In this document: positions 34,629-44,986 of the stretch, piece after piece
Numbering within the stretch: position 1 is the first letter of the stretch
Layout of the letters: each line of letters begins with the position of its first letter
Assembly: GCA_006176705.1 (NCBI GenBank)
Contig: QRFJ01003331.1
Coordinates: 1 to 64,000 of the forward strand
Source: Cocos nucifera
Lineage: Eukaryota > Streptophyta > Magnoliopsida > Arecales > Arecaceae
DNA length: 64,000 bases
Direction: 5' to 3'
Made by a program: the position numbers and the translations under genes
Notes under the pieces: generated by a model
The model's input: the letters and a program-made list of their open reading frames with translations, nothing else
What the model was told of the DNA's origin: nothing
Database searches by the model: none

Positions 34629-36428
34629 TTTATTCAAGATAGCGGCATTAGAAAGCAGATTAAGCTTGATGAGAAAGTCTCACAAGTACAATGAGCTAAG
34701 GACCAGTTGGAACCAAATCAGGTTGAGCCAATAAGAACACTACCTCCTCCACCTCGTATATCGAAAAGAATTTCCCGTCCCCCTAAAAAATACTTGGGTA
34801 TTATTTCAGAGAAAGTAGAGAAAATATTCCTCGTAGGTAATGGTGCTCATGGTGATGATCCCAAAACCTACAACGAGGCGATATCAGATATTGACTCCGA
34901 GAAATGGCTAGAGGCAATGCAGTCAAAAATTGACTCGATGCACTCAAACCAAGTCTGGATGTTGGTAGATCCACTAGAAGGTATGGTACCTATTGGGTGT
35001 AAATGGATCTTCAAGAAAAAGATTGGTGTAGATGAGAATGTAGAGACATTCAAGGCTAGACTAGTGGCAAAAGGTTATAGTCAACGCGAAGGCATTGACT
35101 ATCAGGATACCTTTTTTCCAGTGGCTATGCTAAAATCCATTCATACATTGCTTTCCATTGCAGCCTATTTCGATTATGAAATATGGAAAATGGATGTGAA
35201 AATAATGTTCTTAAATGGATATCTTGAGGAAGATATCTATATGGAACAGCCACTAGGTTTCACATCCAGTGATACTGATCATAAGGTTTGCAAGCTGCAA
35301 AGGTCCATATATGGACTTAAGCAAGCATCTCGGAGCTGGAACACTCATTTCAATGATGTGATCAAAATATTTAATTTCATCAAAAATGAAGAAGAATCGT
35401 GTGTCTTCAAAAAGATCAGTGGAAGCGCTGTTGTCTTCCTTGTATTGTACGTGGATGACATCCTCCTTATTGGGAATGATATTTCCATGATGATGACAGT
35501 CAAAATATGGTTGTCCAAGAAATTCTCCATGAAAGACCTAGGTGAAGCATCCTTTATTCTAGGAATTAAGGTCTATAGAGATAGACCAAATAGGATGCTA
35601 GGACTTTCACAGAAGATGTACATAGAGGAAGTACTAAAGAGGTTTAGTATGGAAAACTCTAAGAGGGGATTAATATCCTTCAGACATGGTATTCATCTTT
35701 CCAAGAAGATGTGCCCTAGCACACCTGAGGAAATAGAATGCATGAGCAAGATCCCTTATGCTTCTGCAATAGGGAGCCTCATGTATGCCATGCTATGTAC
35801 ACGACCTGATATAGCCCATGCTGTGAGTGTCACAAGCAGATATCAGTCAAATCCAGATGAAGAACATTAGACTTCTATGAAATGTATCCTTAAGTACTTA
35901 AAAAGAACTAAGGATATGATGTTGGTCTTTGGTAACGGAGAACTCCAAGTCCAAGGCTACATAGACTCAGATTTCATGTCCAGTCTAGATGATCGAAAGT
36001 CAACATCTGGGAGTCTATTTGTGTGCAATGGTGGTGCTGTCAGCTGGAAGAGTTCCAAGCAAATTGTGATAGCAGATTCCACCATGGAAGCAGAATATAT
36101 TGCTGCATCAGAGGCTGCGAAGGAAGCATTCTGGTATAAGAAGTTTGCTGCAGAAATTGGAGAAATGCCATCAGATGCCATTCCTCTATACTGCGACAAC
36201 AATGGCGCCATAGCCCTTGCTAAGGAGTCAAGGTCTCACCAAAAATCCAAGCACATTGAGCGGCGATACCACCTCATCCGCGATTACCTCGAGAAGGGTT
36301 ACGTCGAGGTCAAAAGAGTCAATTCCATAGATACTGCGGTAGACCCACTTACAAAGCCATTGGGACAACAAAAATTCGAAGCCCATCTTGAGAAGATGGG
36401 ACGTAGACTTATAGCCAATTGGCTTTAG
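34629..36428 (+). pseudogene. B1 reverse transcriptase and RNase H
   Basis: A 387-codon open frame (34707-35870) covers the proline-rich linker and nearly the whole RT: GCKWIFKKKIG (34998), FKARLVAKGYSQ (35050), MDVKIMFLNGYLEEDIYMEQP (35190), YGLKQASRSWN (35310) and the active site LYVDDILLIGND at about 35440. One TAG (35868, where Trp is expected) then separates it from RNase H (35877-36428), which has YIDSDFMSSLDDRKSTSG, EAEYIA and CDNNGAI and ends RRLIANWL. With so few breaks this is the best preserved pol in the window. It lies directly upstream of the purine tract AAGTAGGAGAT and the 3' LTR. Confidence 0.93.
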
Positions 36429-36442
36429 GATAAGTAGGAGAT

Positions 36443-38720
36443 TGCTAGATATATGTGCCCTTAGAAGCCAGAATTGGCTGACACTTGTAATACACTTCTA
36501 GGGGCAAAACTATAATTTTGACTATAGTCAATAAAATAGATTATTTTCTATCACATATGTGTATTTAGTGTCTGTGATATATCCTTTGAGTTAATGGTAA
36601 TGATAATTCATATTTTCAAGAGTTAAAAATTTAAGACATGAATAATCATTATTAACTCATAAAATGCTTCCGACCATAGGATCATCATGAGAACGGTGAT
36701 TGATCCGAAAGATTGGTGTATAATCGCTTCTCTTTAGTAGATGAGTCTTGAGTCTATGGTGTGGAGATACCGAAGCAAGAGTACAGATACTCGTTAGAGA
36801 ACGAGGGCACTGAGCGTGACCACCTCAAGTAGTCATTAGGAAGTCTACCTTCTCATCAATGACTGACTCAATACTATAGTGGTGTGTCTGGTTCTTTGAT
36901 CTAAGGTGCGTCAATAGTTCACCTTGAGGATGTTATAGTTTGACTACACCATAACTCGATCTCCTAGCCATTCGGAACCCTGAGGTGTATGTTGGCTATA
37001 GCATGTTCATTGTAGGAACTGGATTGCATCAAGATGGAATCTATCTACCTCGGTGGTAGAGGAGCAGCCCTATGATGATCATGAGAATCAAGTCCAAAAG
37101 CCCATGGCCATGGCAGAGTGAAATAATAGAAAGGGTTTCTATTTAGGTTTTCACATCAGACTTGAATCGAATGATTACATCATATGACAGAAACTAGGGT
37201 TTGACGAGTTCACCTTAACCCTAATCTGATCGGGGCTCAAGATAGAAGAACTTAATCACATAGGTAGCTACACCAAGAGGTTCACATTCAGCTCTGATGG
37301 GTTACCACCATATACTGCTAGGTGTCACTGGTGGATTTTGGGAGCAATTAGAATGATTTAGATAATCGATCATTCTAGCTGTTCGAATCAGAAGAGTTCT
37401 GATCCATCGAAAGAAGTTTCGATGATGTCGATGATAGAGATCATGACATATCCCATTATTATACAAAACTGAATCTAACTGGATCACACAAATAAGAGTT
37501 TGAATTTGGTGATCCTCAATTGAACTGATCCAGTTCAATTAATCTGAATGAGATTCAATTAGGTTCAAGAAAATCATGCTAGCACTCGATTGAACCTAAC
37601 GTTCTTCTTTTACTATCATAAATAGTTGTCTTGACTGAGCCAAAGAAGTTTGTGCTCGATCAGAGGCCTTCACTTGGTCTGAATAGAGCTAGTCCTGGTC
37701 AGAAAAGGGTTGTCTTATTTTGTAAGACAATACCTACCATTTTTGGTCACTTACCATTTCTCATCCTTTGACTTTGGTCAAAAGTTGACCTTTGACTGGT
37801 CAAATATTGATCTTTGACACTTTGACTTCTGTGCACATGTCATGCATCTATTGGAGAGCTGGTGGGGCTTGTCCCCCTACCAGAACCTGGCAAGGAGGAG
37901 GGCGCACGCCAAGGATGGCTTGCGCCCAAGTTTGAGGTGCCCAGGAGTCCTTGTTGGACAGGGACTCTATCTTCTTTTTGGATTCTAATTAGACTCCTTC
38001 TAAGAACCAACTTTGATTGATCTTAGGTGCCATCTAAGGATGAATTCAAGGGACTCTATTCCCCCCAATCAGATTTAGATTTGATTTCATAAAGGATTGT
38101 GATTGGTTGAGAAGAAGAGGAGTTGGATCACACATTGTCTATAAATAAGACCCTGCACCCAACTCAAAGAAAAATATGAGCAATTCCCAAGCCCCAAGGC
38201 TGGCTCTCTCCTCCTCCTCCTCCATGCCAAGCCTATCTTCTCCCTCTCCTCTCCACACCCAAAGTAGTTTGGGATTTTAGTTGGTGCAATCTAGACGAGA
38301 GAAAGGCAACAAAAAGCTAGAAGGCTGTGCTGCTGCAAAGGACAACTGCTGATCTTCGAAAGGTATTTTGAAGATCCTCCAAATCAGATTCAAATTTGAT
38401 TTTTGGAGATGTGATAGAGAAGAAGAGGATCTCCAGATCCAGTATGAGTGGATACCAGTAGAGATCAGGCACTTGCGTGGCTAGATCCAGAACCTTCCAC
38501 TACTTATAGGATCATCAACGGATAATAGAATTACCCTACATCAAGATAAATTAAATTTAATTTAATTTATCTAGATTTTATTTTTATTATTAGAATAATA
38601 AGAATCAGATCTAAAACATCTCAAATTTGATTTGGATCAAAGAAAAAAAATTTTGAAATATATCTCTTGATTCGATCAGATCTGAACGAACGTGGTCCGA
38701 AAAATCAGGATTTTCCTTCA
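36443..38720 (+). repeat. 3' LTR of B1 (2278 bp)
   Basis: It starts TGCTAGATATATGTGCCC (second T of the usual TGTT changed) and ends TTTTCCTTCA. A TATA box is at 38140-38147. It has no coding sequence. Confidence 0.93.
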
Positions 38721-38725
38721 ACTGC

Positions 38726-39506
38726 ACCCATCACTAATAGCCCTTCTCATACCATTTGCTTTAAATGCAAAAAGGTAGGACACAAGGCTTGTGAATCCAA
38801 TACTAGAAGGGTTAACAAAAAGCATGTTAAAAGCATTTGGGTTCCAAAAGAAATCATGTCTACTAACCCTAAAGGATCCAAGAAGACTTGGGTACCTAAA
38901 ACTATCACTTGATTGTTTGTGCAAGAATGCCTTGCAGCCCAAGGATCAAAATGAGATTGGTATTTAGATAGCGACTGCTCAAGGCATATGTCGGGTGACA
39001 AGCAATAATTCATCACCCTAGAAAGAAAGGAAGGGGGAGTAGTCACCTTTGGCGATAATGGCAAGGATAAAATAATTGGCTATGGTAAAATTCAGATTAC
39101 TCCCTCGACCTTTATAAATAATATATTATTAGTTGATAATTTAAAACATAACTTGCTTAGTATTAGTCAATTATGTGATAGAGATTTTAAAGTCTCATTT
39201 GAATCTTCTTGTATAAAATATCTAGTTCCTTGGATGATAGTTTAAAATTCATTGGATTTAGGCGTGGGAACATCTACATGGTGAATCTTGATGAAATTGC
39301 CATGAAGAGTGGCAATGCCTAGTTGCAATGAATGCTAACATAAAAGAAACTACTTGGCTTTGGGATCGAAGATTAGATCATGCTAGCATGCATACTTTTT
39401 ATAAATTGCATAATAAAGACTTAGTTAAGGGCCTACCAAAACTAAATTTCTAAATTGATCATGTTTGTGATGCTTGCTAATTTGAAAAACAAACTAGGGA
39501 GAGTTT
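38726..39506 (+). pseudogene. SIRE gag end, protease and pre-integrase
   Basis: This resumes the SIRE frame after B1. A second, irregular zinc knuckle CFKCKKVGHKAC is near 38759, followed by a basic region and VPKTIT with a stop at 38910. The protease site reads WYLDSDCSRHMSG near 38958, where the usual DSGCS has become DSDCS, so the catalytic triad is altered. The rest of the protease (GKIQITPSTF, NLLSISQLCD near 39150) and the start of the HHCC finger (SKI/DHASMHT near 39380, CDAC near 39468) follow with several stops and frame changes. It breaks at GAGAGTTT, where G1b is inserted, and continues with CAAATCC at 44987. Confidence 0.85.
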
Positions 39507-41369
39507 TGATGCATGCTAATCTATAGCTATGGCAAGTGCATCAGTTGATCAAGTAATAAAGTGAATGAGTAGAGTATCATCCCTAGAGGATTGAAAAATA
39601 AGTACTAAAATGCTCTTTCCTATGCTTTATTTAGAAGATCGATTTATGAGAATAAGAAATTAAAGAATAAAAATAAAAAAATAATTAAAAATTTTAAGAA
39701 AATAGAGAGAGCATAATTATTAGGATTTTAAACTTAAGAGTAATGTGTTACTAAGGCAATCGATTCACCAACTCAGTCAATACAATATTCAAGTTACTAG
39801 ATTAATTTTATTTCATGTGATGGTGGAGTCTCCTAATTTATTCACTATCCTTTGGTCCAAGCATAGCAAAACTATCAATATTTATTAATTATCCTTTGGT
39901 CCAGGTATAATTTAAATAAATATTAATGCATTAAGTTTTATGAAATCCTCTAATTAAAATACGCTGCATCCAAAGCGCACTAAAATTCCCGTATGCATAT
40001 GAATTCTAATTTGATTCATAATACAAGGTATATAATCAAGAAGCAATAACATAGATGTACTTGGTCCGTAACATCTATGTTCATCAGATCAATTAGAAGA
40101 TGGTCAGTAATCTAAAAGCATTAAGATCAGATTTATATACTCCTCATGAATAAAATTAAAAATTAAAAATAAATCACACTAAATATTGCATCAAAAGAGT
40201 GGCTACACCTTAGCCTTAGTAAAAAAAATTTAGTTCATGATAACAAGTTCAAAAATAGTAAATAAAATAAAAAGTATAAAAAAATTAGACTGTTTGATTG
40301 CTGAAATTGATTGTCCGTCGCTCTTGGTATGGAGAACTTGGTGAAGAAGAAGAAGCTCCTTGATCACTATTCTGATTGTTGGAAGAAAAAAAATTAAAAC
40401 CCCCTTTCCTTTCTCTCAAAAATCTCTCTTCTCTTTCTACCTCTCTCCTCTCTTTCTATTCTTTTTTTTTATTTCTCTCATTTTTTTTTCTCACTCTTCT
40501 TCTCTTTTTATTTCTCTCACTCTCCCTCTCTCTTTTTTTTTCGGCAACAGCCTCAGAGATCGATTTTTCCCAAAATCCTTTAAAAATTAAGTTTAAAACT
40601 CTTAAAACAACTTAAATTAGGATCCTGGATAATTCTGACCATTGGATGTTGATCAAACGGCCCAAAAATTGCCTTAAAATCCTTTAAAATGTTCCAGATC
40701 AAGTCAGAATTCATGCCAGCCATCAGATCAATCATTAGATTGAATCTGGGCCATCAGATCGCATATAGGAAGGCCTCTGATCTTTAGTTTAAAGTCGGGA
40801 TGAATCTCAGCCGTTGGATATTAATCGAGAGCTGTGTATATCGTTCGTCAGCGCATGCGTGTCGGCCATCCGATCAAATCCCAGTGAAAGGTGCCCGTCG
40901 GATTAGACAAAATTCTCAAATTTTCCTCTGTAGACCATGCATGAGCCCGATGTTGCATGGACCGCCGCATTCTTCAACCAATCGGAGTGCGCTTCTTCAT
41001 GTGAAATTCTCAAAATGCCTTTAAATCGGTCCACCATGCACCGCAAAAAATGCTGACGTCAACCTTGCATCAGCGCTGCATCAGTAGGTTGGTCTGCTGC
41101 TGCGGTCGAATCGGGCGGTCTGCTAAGCCAATTTTTCTGAATCGATTTGAACCAGATCGACTTCCTTTTTTTTTTTTGAAATTCAATTTTGTGCTCGTTT
41201 GAAGTCTATTTTGCCTAAAATTTGTTTCATCTGAACTAGAAAAATAAGATCTTCATATTGGTGGCCTTCTTTCCTACATAAGATTAATAAAAGTATCAAT
41301 TTCTAAAAAATAAATTAATTTATTTTATAATTTAATACTTTTATTAGTATATTTTTACCACTTATCACA
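39507..41369 (-). repeat. 3' LTR of G1b (1863 bp)
   Basis: The plus-strand ends are TGATGCATGCTAAT and CTTATCACA. It has the same length as the G1a LTR. It is followed inward by the C-rich complement of the polypurine tract, CCCCCCCAACTT. Confidence 0.9.
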
Positions 41370-42450
41370 CCCCCCAACTTAGTCATTGCTAGTTTCTTAG
41401 CAATGTTTTATTTAATACCATGTTTCAATAAGATTATCCATCACAAAGATAAAATCTAGGACTAAAGATCAAAAAGTTTAGAAAATACTGCTAATTAAGC
41501 ATTGAGCTTCAGAAGCAAATTTTTCAATCAATACAATTAAAAACTTTCATAAAGTACATCAAAGATCTATAGTACTTGTGTCTGTGATGACTAACTTTAG
41601 CATTTTAGTATTAAATTAAAGGACAAAAGTATCCTCTCTTATCACCTATTTTGGTCAATTTTCTATACATTCTCAATTTTATACTCATGAATTAAGGTAG
41701 CTTTCACACTGCCCTTTTTTTTTTTTTTTTTTGCTATGCTGAGCATCCTGGCCTTCCCTTCATCGTTTTATGTGAATTTCCACACTTGACCTAGGTGCAG
41801 AGATCCAGTTACTAGGCTTTGGGCAATCCACATATACTCTGTCTTTTACACTTTATTTTTAGGCAGGTAGCTCTTTGCTTAAATTTAAGTTTTTTTTATT
41901 AGAATGTATATTAATTACCAATTTTCAATGATAATTAAATCTTCAGTTGGCCTTATAATCAATACCTACTTTATCTTGTTAGTGTGCATGTGCAATTAGA
42001 AGTGCTAATAATCTTTTAATGACCTAAGTAGGCTACTAAAAGTTGACCAACTAATCTACTTCTTTAACTTATTATATTCATTAGCAAATAATTTTATCTT
42101 TTATCACTTGTCCAGTCTATCTTGCTCAAGATTTTCTTCTTGACACATGATTTTTTTTTTTAACTTATTCTACATTATCTTAAAGGAGAAAGAAAAATAA
42201 AGGATGCAATAAAGGATAGGAAGGAATACACCTGATTTGGTTCAATCTGGTTCTTTGGTGCTTTGAAATTTTGCTTGAGCTCTCATTGATTTTTCTCTGC
42301 AAAATTGAAAATATACACCAAAGCAGTAAAAGAGCAATAATAAATTATTAAAAAATAAAAGAAAAAAAAATGATCAAAACTAAAAAGAAACGAAACAACC
42401 TATTTAGTAGTTCTGATTTATAGTCTTCAGCTTGACTTTCTTTGAGTTCT
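41370..42450 (-). other. Non-coding 3' interior of G1b
   Basis: It is equivalent to 840-1941 of G1a in reverse, with T runs at about 41716-41733 and 42151-42162. No RT, integrase or envelope-like frame is present. Confidence 0.75.
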
Positions 42451-42454
42451 GAAT

Positions 42455-43310
42455 TGAATCAATCCGGTGCCACTTCAATTGGAATACTTTTATGTTTGGT
42501 CGACCTCTCTTTCAATTGTACATTGCTAGCTTTTATAGTCTCAAACATATTTACTACAGAATTCTCATATACTGAATTATCAATAATATTAATTAGAAAA
42601 TAAGTTTGATTATCATCAGTATGTTTAGTATCTTTGAAAACATTAAAAATAACTTATTCATCTTGGACTCTAAGAATTAATTTTTCTTATTGAACACCGA
42701 TTAAAGCTCCTCTAATAGCTAAAAAGGGTCTCCCTAAAATAAGGGGTACATCATAATCTTCTTCCATATCAAGAACAATAAAATCAACTGGGAAAATAAA
42801 CTTATTTACCTTTACCAAGATATCTTCCACTATACCTCTTGGATATTTAATGGATCTGTCAGCTAATTGAACGGTAATAGTGGTAGGCTTCGGTTCTCCT
42901 AGATCCAGCTTTCTGAAAATAGAAAAAGGCATGAGATTAATGCTTACTCCTAAATTACATAAAACTTTATCAAAACTACAATCACCAATAATGCATGGGA
43001 TAGTAAAACTTCTTGGATTTTTTAGCTTCTATGGTAATTTATTTTGAAGTATTGTTGAGCATTCTTCATTCAAATTTATTCTCTCATGTTCCTTTAGCTT
43101 TTTCTTATTTGTTAGGATTTCTTTAAGAAACTTGGCATACTTGGGCATTTGAGTAATAGCATCTACAAAAGGAATATTAATATGTAAATTCTTTAAAATT
43201 TTGAAAAAGTTAGAAAATTCTTTATCTGGATGCTGTATTTATCTCTCTGGGAATGGTAGTGGTGGCACGTAGGGCTTCACATTTGAATCAGCAAACTGTA
43301 TACCTGGAGA
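42455..43310 (-). pseudogene. G1b protease region
   Basis: Read on the minus strand, it carries the same protease block as G1a: NVKPYVPPLPFPER near 43285, NLHINIPFVDAITQMP near 43190, then the active-site region LCNLGVSINLMP at about 42970-42930. Here the catalytic Asp is Asn, and the Ala of the DxGAS motif is Val. MPFSIFRKLDLGEPKP continues in frame, which shows that G1a carries the frameshift. ILGRPFLAI is near 42730. Stops occur near 43245, 43030, 42690 and 42650. The enzyme would be inactive. It ends near 42455, where G1a ends with IEVAPD. Confidence 0.85.
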
Positions 43311-44810
43311 CTATCCATCTGCTGGTTGTTTTGGTAACTGACAAATTTTAGTTGATGGTTCCTTATTTGTAGTTGGCTCTTCAGTCTCTTTCTTCTGATG
43401 TGACTCTTTCAGGTTTGTACCACTTTTTAGGGTGATAGCATTGACTTGCTCCTGTGGATTGGTCTCCGTGTTGCTGGGCAAGGATCCCTGAGGTCTCTCG
43501 GAGATTATCTTAGCCATTTGACCTATTTTCATCTCGAAGTTTCAAATTGCTACTGCTTGGTCCTGCCTAAGTTTGGCTTCCAAATTTTTTATAGTTGCTT
43601 CTTGGTTTTGCATAAATTTGACCATCAGCTCTTCCATGTTGGACTTCTTTTTAGGTACTTGGAATCTCGGGGGTAGTTGTTGTGCTGCATTTTGATTGCT
43701 CGATGAGAAATTTAGGTGTTGCCTTCATCCTTGATTGTATGTGTTGGAGTAGGGATTATTTTGTTGCGGCCAGAAAAAAATATCAACATAATTAGCTATA
43801 TCAATTGCTTTAGAAAAAGGATTACCTGCCTGAAAATTGCTCATATCGTGTCCTCCTCCACATAGGTCACAACTAATGCTCTAAATATGCATAGCTATTC
43901 CCTTTAAGTTATTGACTTTGGCTCTAAGGGCTATAATTTCAGCTAGTAAGGTTGTCACGCAATCTACTCCTTGCACATCTGCTAGTCTTTTTGACATCAT
44001 ACGTTGTGTCTGCCATTAATAGCTATTTGATGCCATCTCATCGATCAAATCGAAGGCTTCTTCCTCCATTTTTTGGTTAATGGTTCCTCCTACTGTTGCA
44101 TCAATCATAGAATGATTAGTAGGAGATAAACCATTATAGAAAGTTTATACCTAAAGCCATACGGGTAGTTGATGATGTGGACATCTCCTCAACAGTTTCT
44201 TGAAATGCTCCCAAGCCTTATATAGTGTCTCCATATTCATTTGCATAAAAGAAGTGATATCGTTGCGCATCTTGACAGTCTTGGAAGGTGGAAAGTACTT
44301 GGCTAACAATTTTTGGGCTAGGACATCCCAGGTTATGATAGAACCTGCAGGAAGAGAATGAAGCCAACTCTTAGCTTTGTCCCATAAAGAGAAATGAAAT
44401 AACCTTAATCTAATAGCATCATCTGACACCCCATTCATTTTAAAAGTATCATAAAGTTCAAGAAAGTTAGAAATATGGGCATTTGGATCATCATGCACGT
44501 GTCCACTAAATTGAACAGTTGATTGAATCATCTAGATCATCGCCAGTTTTATTTCGAAGTTGTTTATTCGCACTGGCAGTCTCTTGATGCTCGAAGCTGC
44601 ATCGACTATAGATGGTGTGATGTAATCATTTAATGGATGATGTACTGGTCGAATAGCTCCATGCTGTCCTTTGGTTTCCATATCCAATCCTAGATTGATG
44701 TCGTTAGGATCTTCAGCTACCATATTTCTTTCTTGTTGTAGTCTTCTAATGGTCCTTTTAATTTCTAGATCTAAAGATAGTAAGTTACTATATCCAGTAC
44801 GTGTCATGCA
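43311..44810 (-). pseudogene. G1b gag
   Basis: The minus-strand frame starts MTRTGYSNLLSLDLEIKRT at 44807. A single TAG at 44532 precedes MIQSTVQFSGHVHDDPNAHI, which begins a retrotransposon gag (capsid) domain with LFHFSLWDKAKSWLHSL and KLLAKYFPPSKT (to about 44240). After stops near 44150, 44120 and 44015, a Cys/His remnant (CDLCGGGHDM near 43875) and a coiled-coil-like linker (IKNLEAKLRQDQ near 43590) follow, leading into the protease through a Lys/Thr-rich stretch. The order gag then protease in one frame is usual for Athila-type elements, but no pol follows. Confidence 0.85.
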
Positions 44811-44910
44811 CTGAACAAATTTTTTTTAAAAAAAATAAAATAATAATAAAAATTAAAAATAAAATTCTAAAGTAAAGCCAGGATCAAAATTTTAATATTA
44901 TTTTAGACAC

Positions 44911-44930
44911 AATCTCCGACAACGGCGCCA
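44911..44930 (-). other. Primer-binding site of G1b (tRNA-Asp type)
   Basis: The minus strand reads TGGCGCCGTTGTCGGAGATT, matching the tRNA-Asp type site used by Athila-like elements, six bases after the LTR remnant. Confidence 0.85.
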
Positions 44931-44936
44931 AAAACT

Positions 44937-44981
44937 TGATGCATGCTAATCTATAGCTATGGCAAGTGCACCAGTCGATCA
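44937..44981 (-). repeat. 45-bp 5' LTR remnant of G1b
   Basis: It equals the last 45 bases of the LTR with two changes (compare 39507-39551). The outer end on the minus strand is TGATCGACTGG, which still offers a terminal TG. The missing part is about 1.82 kb. Confidence 0.88.
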
Positions 44982-44986
44982 AGTTT

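Larger units (their letters stand above)
28347..38720 (+). mobile_element. B1: complete Ty1/copia family-B element (10.4 kb) in SIRE gag
   Basis: It has two full LTRs, a primer site, a 1.85-kb leader, gag, protease, integrase, RT, RNase H and a purine tract. The target duplication is ATTGC (28342-28346) against ACTGC (38721-38725), one change. The LTRs differ at about nine places in the first 175 bases by eye. The coding parts contain stops and frameshifts. The long leader and LTRs recall Angela/BARE-type copia, but the lineage is not certain. Confidence 0.93.
39507..44981 (-). mobile_element. G1b: gag-protease-only gypsy element with 45-bp 5' LTR remnant
   Basis: Reading the minus strand: a 45-bp piece of LTR end (44981-44937), a tRNA-Asp-type primer site, gag, protease, a non-coding 1.1-kb stretch, the polypurine tract and a complete 1863-bp LTR. 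The 5-bp flanks AGTTT (39502-39506 and 44982-44986) are identical, and the host integrase frame is exactly continuous without the insert. There is no RT, RNase H or integrase. It depends on another element for mobility. Confidence 0.9.

Noticed and set aside
40360..40615. Two overlapping hydrophobic or Ser/Leu-rich frames.
   Set aside because: They translate the CT-rich tract of the G1b LTR, whose other copy (2793-2888) is plainly low complexity.
44937..44981. The 45-bp terminal repeat as the true LTR of a miniature element.
   Set aside because: The polypurine tract lies at the end of a 1863-bp LTR present in both copies, and the start TGTGATAAGT is shared with Athila G2, so the 45 bp are a truncated LTR.
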